Assembly (NCBI GenBank): GCA_943736015.1
Contig: OX031060.1
Coordinates: 16,443,501-16,507,500, forward strand
Length of the DNA: 64,000 nt
Reading direction: 5' to 3'
From: Tridacna crocea
Taxonomy: Eukaryota; Mollusca; Bivalvia; Cardiida; Cardiidae
This document shows, in pieces, positions 62,868-64,000 of this stretch; within the stretch, counting starts at the first letter, position 1, and each line of letters begins with the position of its first letter. The notes beneath the pieces were generated by a model, which saw only the letters and a program-made list of their open reading frames with translations, searched no databases and was not told the origin of the DNA. The position numbers were made by a program, and so were the translations under genes.

Positions 62868-62998
62868 TTTTACCAAACAATTCCGAGTTGTTACAGCCTT
62901 ACATATTGAGGCCTGAGAAAGCATTGTGGGGGAATGAGAAAATGCTGATAATCAACATCTTTACACTTTTTATTTTATTTCAATTTACCTATTTAAAA
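62868..62998 (-). mobile_element. TMA fragment
   Basis: TTCTTTTACCAAACAATTCC and CATTGTGGGGGAATGAGAAA, with AATGCTGATAATCAACATCT. The D arm is lost. Confidence 0.65.
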
Positions 62999-63030
62999 AT
63001 GTATTAATAAATGTTTCATTTATGGTCAAC

Positions 63031-63096
63031 GGAATGCGTAGCTCAGTGGTAGAGGACTCGCCCTGACATCTGATGGTAGCAAGTTCGTGTCCTGCA
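63031..63096 (+). repeat. tRNA-like SINE head
   Basis: GGAATGCGTAGCTCAGTGGT holds a clean A box (TAGCTCAGTGG). A B-box-like AAGTTCGTGTCC follows about 40 bases later, then a T-run. Confidence 0.6.
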
Positions 63097-63103
63097 AATA
63101 TTA

Positions 63104-64000
63104 CATTTTTTTTTTTTCTTCATTCATTTTGACACGTTTTACCCGATTTTTTGTGTTGTTGTCTAGGAATACTCTCATTTTAAAGCGGTTGATTTTTTTG
63201 TCGACTTGTAAGGGATTTTTAGAACACAGAACTGCTCGTTAGCTTGTCATAAAAACCGTGAAAATTGGAATTATATATAGGGGGCATACAAATCAGTGAA
63301 ACAAAAGAAATACGTGAAAAGATGAATTGTCACGCTCTTGTAACTGAAATACCCTTTAAAAACATCGAGAAAGAAATCAAGCATACAAATACATCCAATT
63401 GTTTAAGTTGGGGGAAAATTTAGCAGCGCCATCGAAGGAGTTCAGCCAATTTATTTTTTGCAACAGACTGTAAATGCAAGAGTTGCAAGCCCAAATCGTT
63501 GTTAAAAACCAACAATGTTCACTTTTCCACAATGTTATCGACCCTTTGAAAGATAAGACGTTACATCTACTTTATAATGGACAAGTTTAAAAAGGAAATT
63601 GTCGTCTGGAAAAACAGCTGGCAGTGTGAATGATAGGGACATGCTTTGTGATCGGTAAGCAAGATCAGAAACATATGCAAAGTTGCACTGTTTGTACTGA
63701 TATTCACTAATCATATTATGAATAAATAGAGTGAAAGACAAGATACAAAAAACAATTACAGGACCATTTGTCACAGAAACCCTCTTTAATTTTACTTGGG
63801 TTACGATAATTAAGGGGCCGAATAGCTTGCACAAAAAAATTCTTGATTTCGACTACAAAAACAAGCCATCAGAAAAGGGGACCGAAAGTTTAACTCATTA
63901 TTTCGACTATTTCAAATCATTTTCGGGGCGCCAAAAGCTTGCTATGTTATCCAGAGAAACTCCAATTAACTTTTGGTAGCATGAAATTACAAGAATTGCA
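63104..64000. other. Window end, mostly unassigned
   Basis: Only a TMA half core is seen (TTTTCCACAATGTTATCGAC with GACAAGTTTAAAAAGGA, 63515-63620). No protein is recognised in the remaining frames. Confidence 0.45.

Noticed and set aside
62012-63096. True tRNA genes
   Set aside because: A and B boxes are visible, but acceptor and other stems do not pair well, so they are SINE heads or tRNA pseudogenes.

Overview
The window is animal genomic DNA: AT-rich, with long introns, GT-AG splice sites and dense interspersed repeats. It carries the 3' part of one recognisable gene, afadin (AFDN; canoe in flies), on the + strand. Twelve constitutive coding exons plus one probable cassette exon run from the end of the dilute (DIL) domain (first exon at 68) through the PDZ domain, a long proline-rich exon and a coiled-coil tail to a stop codon at 52240-52242. 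Exon phases are compatible throughout; the spliced frame gives 1388 residues without the cassette exon and 1571 with it. The amino-acid match is my recognition of the family, not a database result. The repeat types (GTCTGTCTGT-bearing short elements, tRNA-like SINE heads, many palindromic MITEs) suggest a lophotrochozoan, most likely a bivalve mollusc; this is an inference.

About a third of the window is one short palindromic transposon family, here called TMA. A typical copy is 225-230 bp, is bounded by TTAA plus CCCTTTACC-like inverted ends, and has a 57-bp core palindrome reading CATTGTGGGAAAAGG ... CCTTTTCCCACAATG, centred on GGTAACC or GGTTACC. The two arms outside the palindrome differ: the D arm holds GCATTTGCAGACGACAAAAT and the K arm holds TCAGGGTCGTTAAAAGTCGG. 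I call a copy + when the D arm is on the left. I count roughly 90 copies and fragments by eye, in both orientations, in the introns and downstream of the gene. A second family, TMB (five copies), has the same ends and a homologous palindrome (TGTGGCAAAAGGTGAAATTGC). TTAA target sites and CCC ends point to non-autonomous piggyBac-like elements. Several differences within and between the families are matched on both palindrome arms. A third, shorter palindromic family, TMC, has arms AGATCAAGATCAGACTGCAC and ends GCAGACAGTGT / ACACTGTCTGC.

Layout. 1-14.5 kb: two DIL-end exons, a minisatellite (1.65-2.7 kb) and dense TMA. 14.5-37.7 kb: four exons of the PDZ region separated by large repeat-filled introns holding a hAT-like deletion derivative (29.1-29.8 kb), a MULE-like element with 9-bp target duplications (35.25-35.62 kb), an intronic hairpin (36.3 kb) and a possible nested secreted-peptide gene (23.9-24.2 kb). 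38.4-42.4 kb: the alternative-splicing hub, with two donors for one exon, a cassette exon and the large proline-rich exon. 44.4-52.2 kb: the coiled-coil exons, with a decayed mariner (48.5-49.9 kb) in the last intron. 52.2-64 kb: 3'UTR, more TMA, then beyond 60.6 kb a region poor in TMA with a broken integrase/chromodomain fragment and two tRNA-like SINE heads.

Afadin is a cytoplasmic scaffold at adherens junctions that links nectins (through its PDZ domain) to actin. The other features are mobile DNA that has shaped its introns and, in one place, may supply an alternative protein end.
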